A stretch of DNA of 64,000 nucleotides from Tepidimonas charontis (lineage in GTDB: Bacteria > Pseudomonadota > Gammaproteobacteria > Burkholderiales > Burkholderiaceae_C). Each line of letters starts with the position of its first letter. Position 1 is the first letter of the stretch. Shown piece after piece: positions 38,976 through 47,164 of this stretch. The position numbers were made by a program, and so were the translations under genes. The DNA lies in contig NZ_VJON01000005.1 of the NCBI RefSeq assembly GCF_007556685.1, positions 1 through 64,000 of the forward strand. Reading direction: 5' to 3'. The notes below the pieces were generated by a model. It saw only the letters and a program-made list of their open reading frames with translations. It was not told where the DNA came from and searched no databases.

Positions 38976-40160
38976 TCACGGCCGGCGCCACAGTACCAGG
39001 CCCTTGAGGTACTCGCCCTCCGGAAACGCCAGTCCGGTGGGATGGTCGGCCGCGCCACCGTGCCGTGCCAGGATGGCGGCGTCGACACCGGCCTCGTCGG
39101 CGGCGCTGGCCACGATCTTCTGAAACAACTCCACGCCCACCGCACCGGAGCAGGAATAGGTCAGCAACAGCCCGCCGGGGCGCAGCAGTTTGAACGCCAG
39201 CCGGTTGACATCCTTGTACGCGCGCGCGGCGCGCTCGACGTGCGCCGCCGACGGCGCCAGCTTCGGCGGGTCGAGCACGATGGCATCGAACCGCCGGCCT
39301 TCGGCCAGATAGGCGCGCAGACTGGCGTTGACGTCGGCATCGACGAAGTCGCAGCGCGCCAGATCGAACCCATTCAAGGCCACGTTGTGCCGCGCGCGCT
39401 GCAGGGCAGGGCCGGAGGAATCGATCGAGATGACCTGGCGCGCGCCGCCGGCCAGCGCCGCGACCGTGAAGCCGCCGGTGTAGCTGTAGCCGTTGAGCAC
39501 CTCGGCGCAGCCGAAGCGGCGCACCAGCTCGGCACAGGCGCGCCGACTGTCGCGCTGGTCCAAATAGTAACCGGTCTTGTGGCCTTCGCCCACGTCCAGG
39601 CTCAGGCGCCAGCCGTTTTCGTGAATCACGCACTCGGTGGGGCCACTGCCGCGCAGCCAGCCGGTCACGGGCGGCAGCCCCTCGCGCTGCCGCACGCTGG
39701 CGTCCGAGCGCTCGTACAGCCGCGTCAGCCCCGTCACCCGCAGCAAGGCATCGGCCAGCGTGGCCTTGTGCCGCTCCACCCCACTGCTGCCGAACTGCGC
39801 TACCAAGGTGTCGCCGTAGCGGTCCACCACCAAGCCCGGCAGTCCGTCGGACTCGCCGTGCACCAGACGCACCCCGTCGCTGTCGATGGCCAGGCGCTCG
39901 CGCAAGGCCACGGCCGAGCGCAACCGCCGCTCGAAAAACGCGGCGTCGATGCGCTCGGCCTCGTCGAAACTCCACACCCGCACGCGGATCTTGGAGCCGG
40001 GCGCGTAAGCACCCCACGCCAAAAAGCGCCCGTCGGCGCTTTCCACCCGCACCGTCTCGCCGACGTCGGCCGCACCCCGCTCGATGGCGCCGTCAAACAC
40101 CCAGGGGTGACGGCGCCACAGCGAGCGCTCTTTACCGGGCTTGATTCGAATCGTCTTCAT
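38976..40160 (-). CDS. rlmI: 23S rRNA m5C1962 methyltransferase RlmI
   Basis: This class I SAM-dependent RNA methyltransferase has 394 residues: an N-terminal PUA domain (KTIRIKPGKERSLWRRHPWVF), a central EEHEA-like domain and the Rossmann domain with NGYSYTGGFTVAAL, ISIDSSGPAL and VLDPPKLAPS, ending with the catalytic-Cys segment LLTYSCSGAVG. The ATG at 40158-40160 was chosen over one six codons upstream. RlmI is the best match in order of parts; a close paralogue cannot be excluded. Confidence 0.9.
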   Translation of the reverse strand: MKTIRIKPGKERSLWRRHPWVFDGAIERGAADVGETVRVESADGRFLAWGAYAPGSKIRVRVWSFDEAERIDAAFFERRLRSAVALRERLAIDSDGVRLVHGESDGLPGLVVDRYGDTLVAQFGSSGVERHKATLADALLRVTGLTRLYERSDASVRQREGLPPVTGWLRGSGPTECVIHENGWRLSLDVGEGHKTGYYLDQRDSRRACAELVRRFGCAEVLNGYSYTGGFTVAALAGGARQVISIDSSGPALQRARHNVALNGFDLARCDFVDADVNASLRAYLAEGRRFDAIVLDPPKLAPSAAHVERAARAYKDVNRLAFKLLRPGGLLLTYSCSGAVGVELFQKIVASAADEAGVDAAILARHGGAADHPTGLAFPEGEYLKGLVLWRRP

Positions 40161-40199
40161 GGGGGCGGATTGTCCCACCCCCGATGCCGACTCAGGCGC

Positions 40200-40631
40200 T
40201 CACGGACGCAGATAGACGAAGCCCTCGCGCGCCTGCAGCTTGGCCACCTCCGCCACCCCGGAGGGAACGATCTTGGCCTCGGGCAGCAGCTTAGCCGCAT
40301 CGATATTGCGCACCACCAGCGTGTTGTTGCAAACACGGAACTCGACGCCGCGGTTGGCCAGATCGGCCACCGCGCCGGCAAACGGCTGCTCCATTTGGTT
40401 GGTGGCCCCTTCGAGCAAAAAGTCGATGCCCAGGCCGTGGGTGACGACGACGATCTTGGCCGTCGGGTCGGCAGCCAGGTGGTTACGAATGTTCTGGATG
40501 GCGCGTGAGGCCTGCGGAATGCCCTCACTCACGTGGTAGACCACCTTGATTGGCTCGGCCGCTTGCACCGCGCCCGCCAACATCAGGGCGCCCAGCAGGG
40601 CCGCCCACCAACGCCGTAGCCATCGGATCAT
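40200..40631 (-). CDS. Exported DsrE/DsrF-like protein
   Basis: This is a 143-residue protein with a clear signal peptide (WAALLGALMLAGAVQA, cleavage near residue 23) and a DsrE/COG1416-like fold (KVVYHVSEG ... VVVTHGLGIDFLL ... GVEFRVCNNTLVV). DsrE-type proteins carry sulfur on a Cys, and the Cys in FRVCNNT sits in the equivalent strand. Exported members are often found with sulfur-oxidation genes. The ATG at 40629-40631 has AAAGGAG 8 nt upstream. Function is inferred from fold only. Confidence 0.82.
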   Translation of the reverse strand: MIRWLRRWWAALLGALMLAGAVQAAEPIKVVYHVSEGIPQASRAIQNIRNHLAADPTAKIVVVTHGLGIDFLLEGATNQMEQPFAGAVADLANRGVEFRVCNNTLVVRNIDAAKLLPEAKIVPSGVAEVAKLQAREGFVYLRP

Positions 40632-40730
40632 GATGTGTCTCCTTTCGTCATCGGCATACTGTTCGAATGTGCGCCCCGATTGTGCGCCCGATACCTCCGG
40701 CGGGTCGTATTCCATGCGCGTCATAGGGTT

Positions 40731-41768
40731 TTATGCCCCGCGGTCTTTGGTTGTGGGCCGCGTAGTGGTCCGCGCTGCCTCCCCAGCAACCGACGGCGAC
40801 GCACCCCCGGCTGATGCCGCCGGTGTCGAGTGGGCGCGCGGGTGCGCGGCCTCGTAAACCCGAGCCAGATGCTGAAAGTCGAGCCGGGTATAGATCTGCG
40901 TGGTGCGAATATCGGCGTGGCCGAGCAGCTCCTGCACGGCGCGCAAATCGCCACTGGACTGCAGCACATGGCTGGCAAAACTGTGCCGCAGCATGTGCGG
41001 ATGCACGCGCTGCGGCACGCCCGCTGCTTGCGCCCACGCCGCCAGTTGGCGACGCGCCACCTGCGGCGTCAGGCGCGCGCCGCGCGCGCCAACGAACAGC
41101 GCTGGCTCGTGCGCCGCCGGCGCCAGCGCCGGGCGCTGCGCCAGCCAGCGCCGCAGCGCCGCCAGTGCCGCCGCGCCCACGGGCACCGTGCGCCAACGCC
41201 CACCCTTGCCAAGCACGTGCGCCTCACCCGCCTCCAGGTCCACCCAGCCACGATCACGGCGCCCCGGCTGCACGTCCAGCGCCAGCAGCTCGCCCAAGCG
41301 CAACCCGCTGCCATACAGCAGCTCACCGAGCGCCTGATCGCGCGCGCGCAGTGCATCCGCCACTGCCTCGTGCGGCCCGGGTGCGACCGGCGGCGTCTGC
41401 GTCACGAGCCGCAGCGCTGCCTCCACCGACAGCGCTTTGGGCAGGGGTTTGTCGGCCTTGGGGGCACGCACGCCCACCAGCGGATGGCGCGTGATGCGCC
41501 CCTGCCGCCCAAGCCAGGTATAGAAGCCCCGCCAGCACGACAGCACCAGCGCCAGCCCCCGGGGCTGGCGCCCCTGCGCATGCATTTGCGCCACCCAGCG
41601 GCGCACCAGGGCCGGCTCCACCGCCGCCAGCGCCACACCGGCAGCCCGTGCGCGCGCATGCAGCTCTTGCAGGTGGCGTGCATACAACGCCAGCGTACGG
41701 GCCGCCAGGCGCTTTTCGACCCGCACATGGGTCAGATAGGCTTCGATGAGGCTGGCGTCGGCATCCAT
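40731..41768 (-). CDS. xerC: Site-specific tyrosine recombinase XerC
   Basis: XerC resolves chromosome dimers at dif together with XerD and FtsK. The 345-residue protein has the SAM-like N-terminal core-binding domain and the catalytic set: Arg in YGSGLRLGELL, Lys in LGKGGRWR, HMLRHSFASH, LGHADIRTTQIY and the Tyr nucleophile YTRLDF. A disordered Ala/Thr-rich tail of about 35 residues extends past the usual end. Its place beside the DUF484 gene and dapF is the standard proteobacterial xerC locus. Confidence 0.95.
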   Translation of the reverse strand: MDADASLIEAYLTHVRVEKRLAARTLALYARHLQELHARARAAGVALAAVEPALVRRWVAQMHAQGRQPRGLALVLSCWRGFYTWLGRQGRITRHPLVGVRAPKADKPLPKALSVEAALRLVTQTPPVAPGPHEAVADALRARDQALGELLYGSGLRLGELLALDVQPGRRDRGWVDLEAGEAHVLGKGGRWRTVPVGAAALAALRRWLAQRPALAPAAHEPALFVGARGARLTPQVARRQLAAWAQAAGVPQRVHPHMLRHSFASHVLQSSGDLRAVQELLGHADIRTTQIYTRLDFQHLARVYEAAHPRAHSTPAASAGGASPSVAGEAARTTTRPTTKDRGA

Positions 41769-41789
41769 GGCCCGAGCCTTGCGAGACGT

Positions 41790-42491
41790 TTACGCCGACG
41801 CTGCCGGCAGCAGCCGCGACAGGGCGGCGGCGGCTTGCGCGCCGATGCGCCGCAAAAATTCGGTGCCGGCCTGCACCTGGAAACGGTGTGCATCGGGGGA
41901 GGCCAGCACCAACAGACCGAATGCTGCATCGGCCTCGGCCTGGCGCAGAGGCAGCAGCGCCACCGACGCCACCGCTGCCGGCTCCGCCACCCACTGCACC
42001 GCCTCGACCCCGGGGTTGGGGCCGCAATACGGCTCCTGCAGCGACGAGGCAAAGGCCCGTATATCGTCACTGACGCCCTGCACCCACGGGGCCTGCTGCC
42101 ATGCCGGCCCCACCCCCCACAAGCGCAAGGCCACCAGAGGCACATCGAACGCTTCGCGCAAGCCCTCAGTCACCGCCTCTGGCAACGCCGCCGGGGTGGG
42201 CACCGCCAGCAGCCGACAGGTCCAGCGCTGCAGCCGGTCGAGCAAGGCCATGTTGTCCTGCCCGTTGCGAATCATCTCGGCCGTGCGCAGCTCCCACTGC
42301 CGCAGCCGCTCGCGCAGGATTTCCACCTGGCGCTCCAGCAGCGATACCGCCCGGCCGGTGTGCGGGCTGGTCAGTTGCACCGTGGCCAGCAGCTCGGCGT
42401 GGCGCTCGAAAAAGTCGGGGGTATTGAGCAGAAACTGCGCGATGTCGTCTTCGGTGATCGGCTGCAACGCGGCAGCGGACGGGGGTGCCAT
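41790..42491 (-). CDS. DUF484 family protein
   Basis: This is a 233-residue DUF484 (GAF-like) protein. The N terminus ITEDDIAQFLLNTPDFFERHAELLA and the following SLLERQVEILRERLRQWE helix are typical. Family members almost always lie between dapF and xerC, as here. The function is not established. The gap to xerC is 21 bp, which suggests co-transcription. Confidence 0.92.
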   Translation of the reverse strand: MAPPSAAALQPITEDDIAQFLLNTPDFFERHAELLATVQLTSPHTGRAVSLLERQVEILRERLRQWELRTAEMIRNGQDNMALLDRLQRWTCRLLAVPTPAALPEAVTEGLREAFDVPLVALRLWGVGPAWQQAPWVQGVSDDIRAFASSLQEPYCGPNPGVEAVQWVAEPAAVASVALLPLRQAEADAAFGLLVLASPDAHRFQVQAGTEFLRRIGAQAAAALSRLLPAASA

Positions 42492-42705
42492 GGCTTTCAC
42501 TCCTCCACACAGAGAACGCCCCCGGGGCCGGGGCTCGGCTGCGCATTGTCGCGCAGGACGCGCGCCTACACGCCATCGCACGAGGCCCGGCGTCCACAAC
42601 GCGCCAGGGGGCCGCACCAGGCGCCACCTCGACCCGGTTGGGACGCGCGAACGAGCGGCACGCAATCCCTGTCCGGCGCCAGCGGCAGGGGCGCAATCCG
42701 GCACC

Positions 42706-43680
42706 TCAGGCACCGTGCTGCGGTGGCAGCGGCGGAATCTCGACTTCGCCGGTAAATACCGGCTCGGCCGGCCCCGTCATGCGCACCGCCGCCTGCAGAC
42801 CTTGGCCCCGCGGCCATTCGATGGTGAGCACACCGCCGCGCAGCTGCACGTCCACCCGCTCATCGAACCAGCCCAGCCGAATGCCGGCCACCACCGCCGC
42901 GCACGCGCCGGTGCCACAGGCCAGCGTTTCGCCCGCGCCGCGCTCGTAAACCCGCAGGCGAGCGTGGCCGCGATCGACCACCTGCAAAAAACCCACATTG
43001 ACCCGGCGCGGAAAGCGTGGATGCCGCTCCAACCAGGGCCCCCACGTGGCCACGGGGGCGCGCTCGACGTCGTCCACGCGCAGCACGGCGTGCGGGTTAC
43101 CCATCGACAACACGGCGATGCACAGCGCGCCGGCCGCAGCGGCGCCATCGACCACGCCAGACGCCGCGCCCACAGGGGGTGCCGCCGCATCAGACGCTGC
43201 TGCGGGCGCCCCATCGGCGCCACCGAGCGGCACGCACCAGCGCCACCAGTCGCCCGCGGGCTCGCGCGGCAGCCCTTCGGCCACGAACGGCACCTGCGCC
43301 GGCTCGAATACCGGCGCCCCCATGTCCACCGTCACCCGCCCGTCGTCTTGCAGCGCCAGCGTCAGCACCCCGGCGCGGGTGCGCACCCGCACGGTGCGGC
43401 GCTGCGTCAAGCCGGCGTCGTGCACATAACGCACGAAGCAGCGCGCGCCGTTGCCGCAGTTCTCCACCTCGCCACCGTCGGCGTTGTGGATCACATATTC
43501 GAAGTCCACCGACGGGTCGGGCGCTGCACGCACGCTCAGGATTTGGTCGGCCCCGACGCCGAAGTGGCGATCGGCCAGCCAGCGGTACTGCGCCGCGCTC
43601 AAGCCCAACCGCTCACGCGTCTCGTCGAGCACGATGAAATCGTTGCCCGCCCCCTGCATCTTGGTGAAGCGCACGCGCAT
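42706..43680 (-). CDS. dapF: Diaminopimelate epimerase
   Basis: DapF converts LL- to meso-diaminopimelate for lysine and peptidoglycan. The 324-residue protein has both catalytic Cys motifs: [17 protein letters not shown] (first Cys) and [16 protein letters not shown] (second Cys). It is about 50 residues longer than the usual 274; the excess is an Ala/Gly-rich insert near residues 155-190 ([17 protein letters not shown] ... [11 protein letters not shown]). Its start codon overlaps the stop of the lipoprotein gene by 1 nt. Confidence 0.95.
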   Translation of the reverse strand: MRVRFTKMQGAGNDFIVLDETRERLGLSAAQYRWLADRHFGVGADQILSVRAAPDPSVDFEYVIHNADGGEVENCGNGARCFVRYVHDAGLTQRRTVRVRTRAGVLTLALQDDGRVTVDMGAPVFEPAQVPFVAEGLPREPAGDWWRWCVPLGGADGAPAAASDAAAPPVGAASGVVDGAAAAGALCIAVLSMGNPHAVLRVDDVERAPVATWGPWLERHPRFPRRVNVGFLQVVDRGHARLRVYERGAGETLACGTGACAAVVAGIRLGWFDERVDVQLRGGVLTIEWPRGQGLQAAVRMTGPAEPVFTGEVEIPPLPPQHGA

Positions 43681-44357
43681 CAGCTGCCCTGCTCGGAGAC
43701 GAAGATTTCGACGCGGCGGTTGCGCGCGCGTCCCTCGGCGGTGTCGTTGCTGGCGATCGGCTCACGCGCGCCGCGCCCGTCGATGGCGATGCGCCCGATC
43801 GCTACTCCGCGCGTGACCAGATAGTCGCGCACCGCCGCCGCGCGGTTGATCGACAGCGGCATGTTGATGGCGTCGCTGCCCGTGCTGTCCGTGTGGCCGA
43901 TGATGGTCACACGAGCGGCCGGGTTGCGCTTGAGGCCGTCGGCAAAGGTGTCGAGCACGGAGCGAAACTGGGGCTTGATGTCGGCGCGGCCGACGTCGAA
44001 CGAAATATCGCTGGGAATTTCGAGCTTGAGCCGATTGTCCGCGGTCTGCGTGACCTGCACGCCGGTGCCGCGCGTGGCCTCCTCCATCTCGCGCTTTTGC
44101 TGCTCCATGCGGGTGGACCAGACATAGCCGCCCAGCGCGCCGGCGCCGGCGCCGATGGCCGCGCCGCGCACCGCCCCGCGGCTGCCGTCGGTCACGGCGC
44201 CCAGCACCGCCCCAGCCGCCGCGCCGATGGCGGCGCCGCGCGCGGTACCCGATTTTTGCTCCTCGGACATGTTGGCGCATCCCGCCACGGCCACCGCCGC
44301 CGCCAGCGCCAGCGGCCACGCCCGGCGAACGATCGAAGGCCAAGGTGAAGCGTTCAT
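43680..44357 (-). CDS. OmpA-family lipoprotein (YiaD-like)
   Basis: This is a 225-residue outer-membrane lipoprotein with a signal ending VAVAGC (acylated C27), a Gly-zipper region ([19 protein letters not shown] ... [14 protein letters not shown]) and a C-terminal OmpA-like peptidoglycan-binding domain ([23 protein letters not shown]). This architecture matches YiaD/Pal-like envelope proteins. The ATG at 44355-44357 is preceded by a CAGGAG site. It is divergent from the Nudix/MBL gene and joined to dapF. Confidence 0.9.
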   Translation of the reverse strand: MNASPWPSIVRRAWPLALAAAVAVAGCANMSEEQKSGTARGAAIGAAAGAVLGAVTDGSRGAVRGAAIGAGAGALGGYVWSTRMEQQKREMEEATRGTGVQVTQTADNRLKLEIPSDISFDVGRADIKPQFRSVLDTFADGLKRNPAARVTIIGHTDSTGSDAINMPLSINRAAAVRDYLVTRGVAIGRIAIDGRGAREPIASNDTAEGRARNRRVEIFVSEQGS

Positions 44358-44444
44358 CGCGTACTCCTGAAAAATCGGATGTGGGCAACTGCGACTACCA
44401 TTGTGCCCCAGCCCCGCACGTCTGGCGAGGCTGCCGCGCCGCGC

Positions 44445-44471
44445 GGTCACACTTGGTTACCTTGGTCACAC
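44445..44471. repeat. Three short GGT(C/T)AC repeats in a divergent promoter region
   Basis: GGTCACACTT, GGTTACCTT and GGTCACAC follow one another at 10- and 9-bp steps between the OmpA-lipoprotein gene and the Nudix/MBL gene. They could be an operator for a regulator of either gene. The spacing is suggestive but the sequence is short. Confidence 0.3.
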
Positions 44472-44478
44472 GCTGCCC

Positions 44479-46224
44479 ATGATCCGCCCTGCCTTGCGTC
44501 TGCATGCCCCCGCTGCGCCGGCGCCGGCGCGTCCAGCCGCCACCGTCTTGTTCGTGCGCGATGGCGTCGACGGCCTGCAGGTGCTGATGACGCGCCGCTC
44601 GACCCAGGCGCGTTTCGCGCCCGGCGCTTACGTCTTTCCCGGCGGCGTCATCGAGGCAGCCGACCAACGTGCCGCGCACACGGGGGAATGGGACACCGTC
44701 GCCCACGTGGCACCCGATGCCGCCGTCGCTCCAGCGGCGTCCGCGGACGCGGCCACCCGCGCGGCCCAGCTGGCGGCGCTGCGCGAGGCCTTCGAAGAGG
44801 TGGGCGTGCTGCTGGCGCGTGACGCCCACGGGCGCTGGGTCGACGACGCCACGCTGGCGCCGCTACAGCGCCACGCGCCGCTTCTGCCACAGTGCGCGCA
44901 GCATGGCCTGCGGCTCGCCCTGGACGACGTGCATTGGCTGGCGCGCTGGGTCACCGACCGCGACCTGCCGCGCCGCTTCGACGTCGCCTTCTTCGTCGCT
45001 CCGATGCCGCCGCAGCAGACCCCGCGCAGTGACGACCGCGAGCAGTTTGCGCCGGTGTGGGTGACGCCCGCCGAGGCGTTGCAACAACACGCGCGCGGCA
45101 CGCTGCCGATGGTCTACCCCACGGTGCGCACGCTGGAGCGGTTGCGTCCCTACGCCAGTGCGGCGGCGCTGCTGGCGGCCTGCCGCGGCCAGCCTGGCCC
45201 GCAATGGACCAGTTGCCCGCGGGCAGGCTGGCTCAACGGCCAAGAAGCCCGCTTCATGGAACACGATCCGCCCTTTGGCGAACTGGCGCTGACCTGCCCC
45301 GATGGACAGCTCGCCCACACGCTGGACTGGCGCCACGACGCCCCCGTGGCCCTAGCCCGACACCTACGGCGCCTGACCGCGCCCAACGCCGGCGTGATGA
45401 CCGGCCCCGGCACCAACAGTTACCTGGTGGGCGAACCGGACACCGGCTATCTCGTCATCGACCCCGGCCCGGACGACGCGGCCCACATCCAGCGCCTGTT
45501 TGATGCCTGCGCGGGCGACATCCGCGCTATCGTCTGCACCCACTCGCACCCCGACCATGCGCCGGCGGCGCGCCCGCTGCAGCGCCTGTGCGCCGAGCGC
45601 GGCCAAGGCACGCCTGCCGTGCTGGGTCTGCCCAGCGCCCCAACGGCGCGTCCCGACAGTCGCTTCACCCCCGACCGGGCGCTGGCCGACGGCGAAACCT
45701 TGGTGCTGCACGGTGCCGATGGCGCGCCGCGCCACACGCTGCGTGTGCTGCACACCCCCGGCCACACCGCCAACCACCTGTGCCTGCTGCTGCAAGAGGA
45801 TGCCCTGCTGTTCAGCGGCGACCAGATCCTCAACGGCAGCACCACCGTCATCGACCCGCCCGATGGTGACATGGGGGAGTACCTGACCTCGCTGGACCGG
45901 CTCGAGCAGGTCTGCGCGCAGTGGGGCGTTGCCTTCATCCTGCCGGCACATGGCCACGTGTTGGGCGACTTTCCGCGCAGCGCCGACTGCCCCGGCAGCC
46001 CGGAGCACGGAGGCGCACGCGCCGCCATCGCGCGGTTGCGGGCACACCGGCTGGCGCGCGAGGCCAAAGTGGCCCGGGCCCTGCAGGTCGCGCCGGACGG
46101 CGACCTGGACACCTGGGTGCGCCTGGCCTACGATGACGTCGCCCCGGCCCTGTGGCCCGTGGCCAAGCGTTCCTTGCTCGCCCACGTCGAGCACTTGCGG
46201 CGTCGCGCATCGGCGCGCCCCTGA
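44479..46224 (+). CDS. Nudix hydrolase / metallo-beta-lactamase fusion
   Basis: This is a 581-residue two-domain protein. Residues 1-245 form a Nudix fold in which the box is interrupted: GGVIEAAD is separated by about 45 residues from LREAFEEVGVLL, as in NUDT19-type CoA hydrolases. Residues about 290-540 form a metallo-beta-lactamase domain with THSHPDHAPAA, HTPGHTANHL, SGDQILNGSTT and LPAHGHVLGD, similar to the LACTB2/glyoxalase II branch. The substrate is unknown; a nucleotide or CoA-thioester clean-up role is possible. The ATG at 44479 fits the family start (IRPALRLH). Confidence 0.88.
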   Translation: MIRPALRLHAPAAPAPARPAATVLFVRDGVDGLQVLMTRRSTQARFAPGAYVFPGGVIEAADQRAAHTGEWDTVAHVAPDAAVAPAASADAATRAAQLAALREAFEEVGVLLARDAHGRWVDDATLAPLQRHAPLLPQCAQHGLRLALDDVHWLARWVTDRDLPRRFDVAFFVAPMPPQQTPRSDDREQFAPVWVTPAEALQQHARGTLPMVYPTVRTLERLRPYASAAALLAACRGQPGPQWTSCPRAGWLNGQEARFMEHDPPFGELALTCPDGQLAHTLDWRHDAPVALARHLRRLTAPNAGVMTGPGTNSYLVGEPDTGYLVIDPGPDDAAHIQRLFDACAGDIRAIVCTHSHPDHAPAARPLQRLCAERGQGTPAVLGLPSAPTARPDSRFTPDRALADGETLVLHGADGAPRHTLRVLHTPGHTANHLCLLLQEDALLFSGDQILNGSTTVIDPPDGDMGEYLTSLDRLEQVCAQWGVAFILPAHGHVLGDFPRSADCPGSPEHGGARAAIARLRAHRLAREAKVARALQVAPDGDLDTWVRLAYDDVAPALWPVAKRSLLAHVEHLRRRASARP

Positions 46225-46243
46225 CCTACCCGTGATACGACCC

Positions 46244-46585
46244 ATGAGACGGTTTCGCTTCACCAGCGCCCCTGTGCTGACCCCACGGCTGCTGCTGTGG
46301 ATCGCGCTTGCCCTGCCCGCGACCGCGGCCGCCGACGCCACCGGCGCCTTGGCCGTCGAGAAGGGCTGCCTGAACTGTCACGGCACGCCGCCGCGCGGCA
46401 AGGCCCCCACCATCGCCGATCTGGCCCGCCGTTATGCCAGCGCACGCGGCGACGAGGCTGAAATCGCCCGCCTGGCGGCACGGCTGAGCGAACACCATCT
46501 GTTCGGCGGCGTGCCGGCGCACGAACGCCTCAGCGCCGAGGAAGCCGAGCGCTTCGTGCGCTGGCTCATCGACGGCGCCCCCTGA
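46244..46585 (+). CDS. Small c-type cytochrome, exported
   Basis: This is a 113-residue protein with a signal peptide (LLLWIALALPATAAA), then one heme c site CLNCH (C42, C45, H46) in EKGCLNCHG. A Met ligand is not obvious. It resembles small class I cytochromes of the periplasm. It lies 19 bp after the Nudix/MBL gene on the same strand. The ATG at 46244 was used; a GTG four codons earlier is an alternative. Confidence 0.83.
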   Translation: MRRFRFTSAPVLTPRLLLWIALALPATAAADATGALAVEKGCLNCHGTPPRGKAPTIADLARRYASARGDEAEIARLAARLSEHHLFGGVPAHERLSAEEAERFVRWLIDGAP

Positions 46586-46600
46586 AACGGCAGGGCCATG

Positions 46601-46605
46601 AAAAA
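46601..46605 (-). terminator. T run ending rnpB
   Basis: Five T residues on the minus strand follow directly after the P1 helix of the RNase P RNA (GGTGAAG at the 5' end pairing with CTTCACC at the 3' end), so helix P1 plus the T run probably act as terminator. Confidence 0.5.
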
Positions 46606-46951
46606 GGTGAAGTCCGCCGATACGCCGGATTCTGTGCGCCGGGGGCAAGCCCCGGCGTGACCGTCATTCCTCTGGGCCGCCGGTCACCCGGTCGGCTCGG
46701 TGCCACCTACCCACCGACACGACCCGCGGGCCACGGGCAGGGGGCGAGGGCCCCCAGATCGGCCTATTTGGTGTTGCTGCGCGTAGAGATTGCCGCGTTT
46801 CACCCCGGTCTGAACCGGCTCGTCTCTGTGGCTCTGATCCTCACCTCACGGTGGAGAGGCGTTACCTCCTACGCTGCCCTGTGCAGTCCGGACGTTCCTC
46901 CAGCGCGCCCTTGCGGGCCGATGCGCCAGCGACGGTCTGGCGGGCTTCACC
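46606..46951 (-). ncRNA. rnpB: RNase P RNA (class A)
   Basis: Read on the minus strand, this roughly 346-nt segment carries the conserved RNase P landmarks in order: P1 5' strand GGTGAAGCC, GGAGGAACGTCCGGAC, GGAGGTAACGCC, AGCCACAGAGACGAG, GGTGAAACGCGGCAATCTC, AACACCAAATAGGC, and the 3' end GAATCCGGCGTATCGGC closing with GGACTTCACC. It is the catalytic RNA that matures tRNA 5' ends, together with the RnpA protein encoded elsewhere. The ends are set by P1 pairing and are good to within a few bases. A GACAAT about 10 bp upstream may be the -10 box. Confidence 0.95.
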
Positions 46952-47164
46952 ACGCCGATTGTCCCACAACGGGCGGCGGCGCGCAGCGGGCAGCCGACCC
47001 CGCTGCCCGCGTCTCGCCCTGGGGCATCCACCCAACCCGCCTCGCAGTACCCATGACCCACCCGAGCCCGGGCGTATCGGCAACCCCATTGGGGGCCCGC
47101 CACCCAAGGGCTTGCGTATGATCGCGGCCAGCTGCCCAATCACCATGGGCCTTCGGGAGTCGTG

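Noticed and set aside
46657-47121. Open frames over the RNase P RNA region on both strands
   Set aside because: The sequence is a structural RNA with all conserved RNase P blocks; the frames are incidental.
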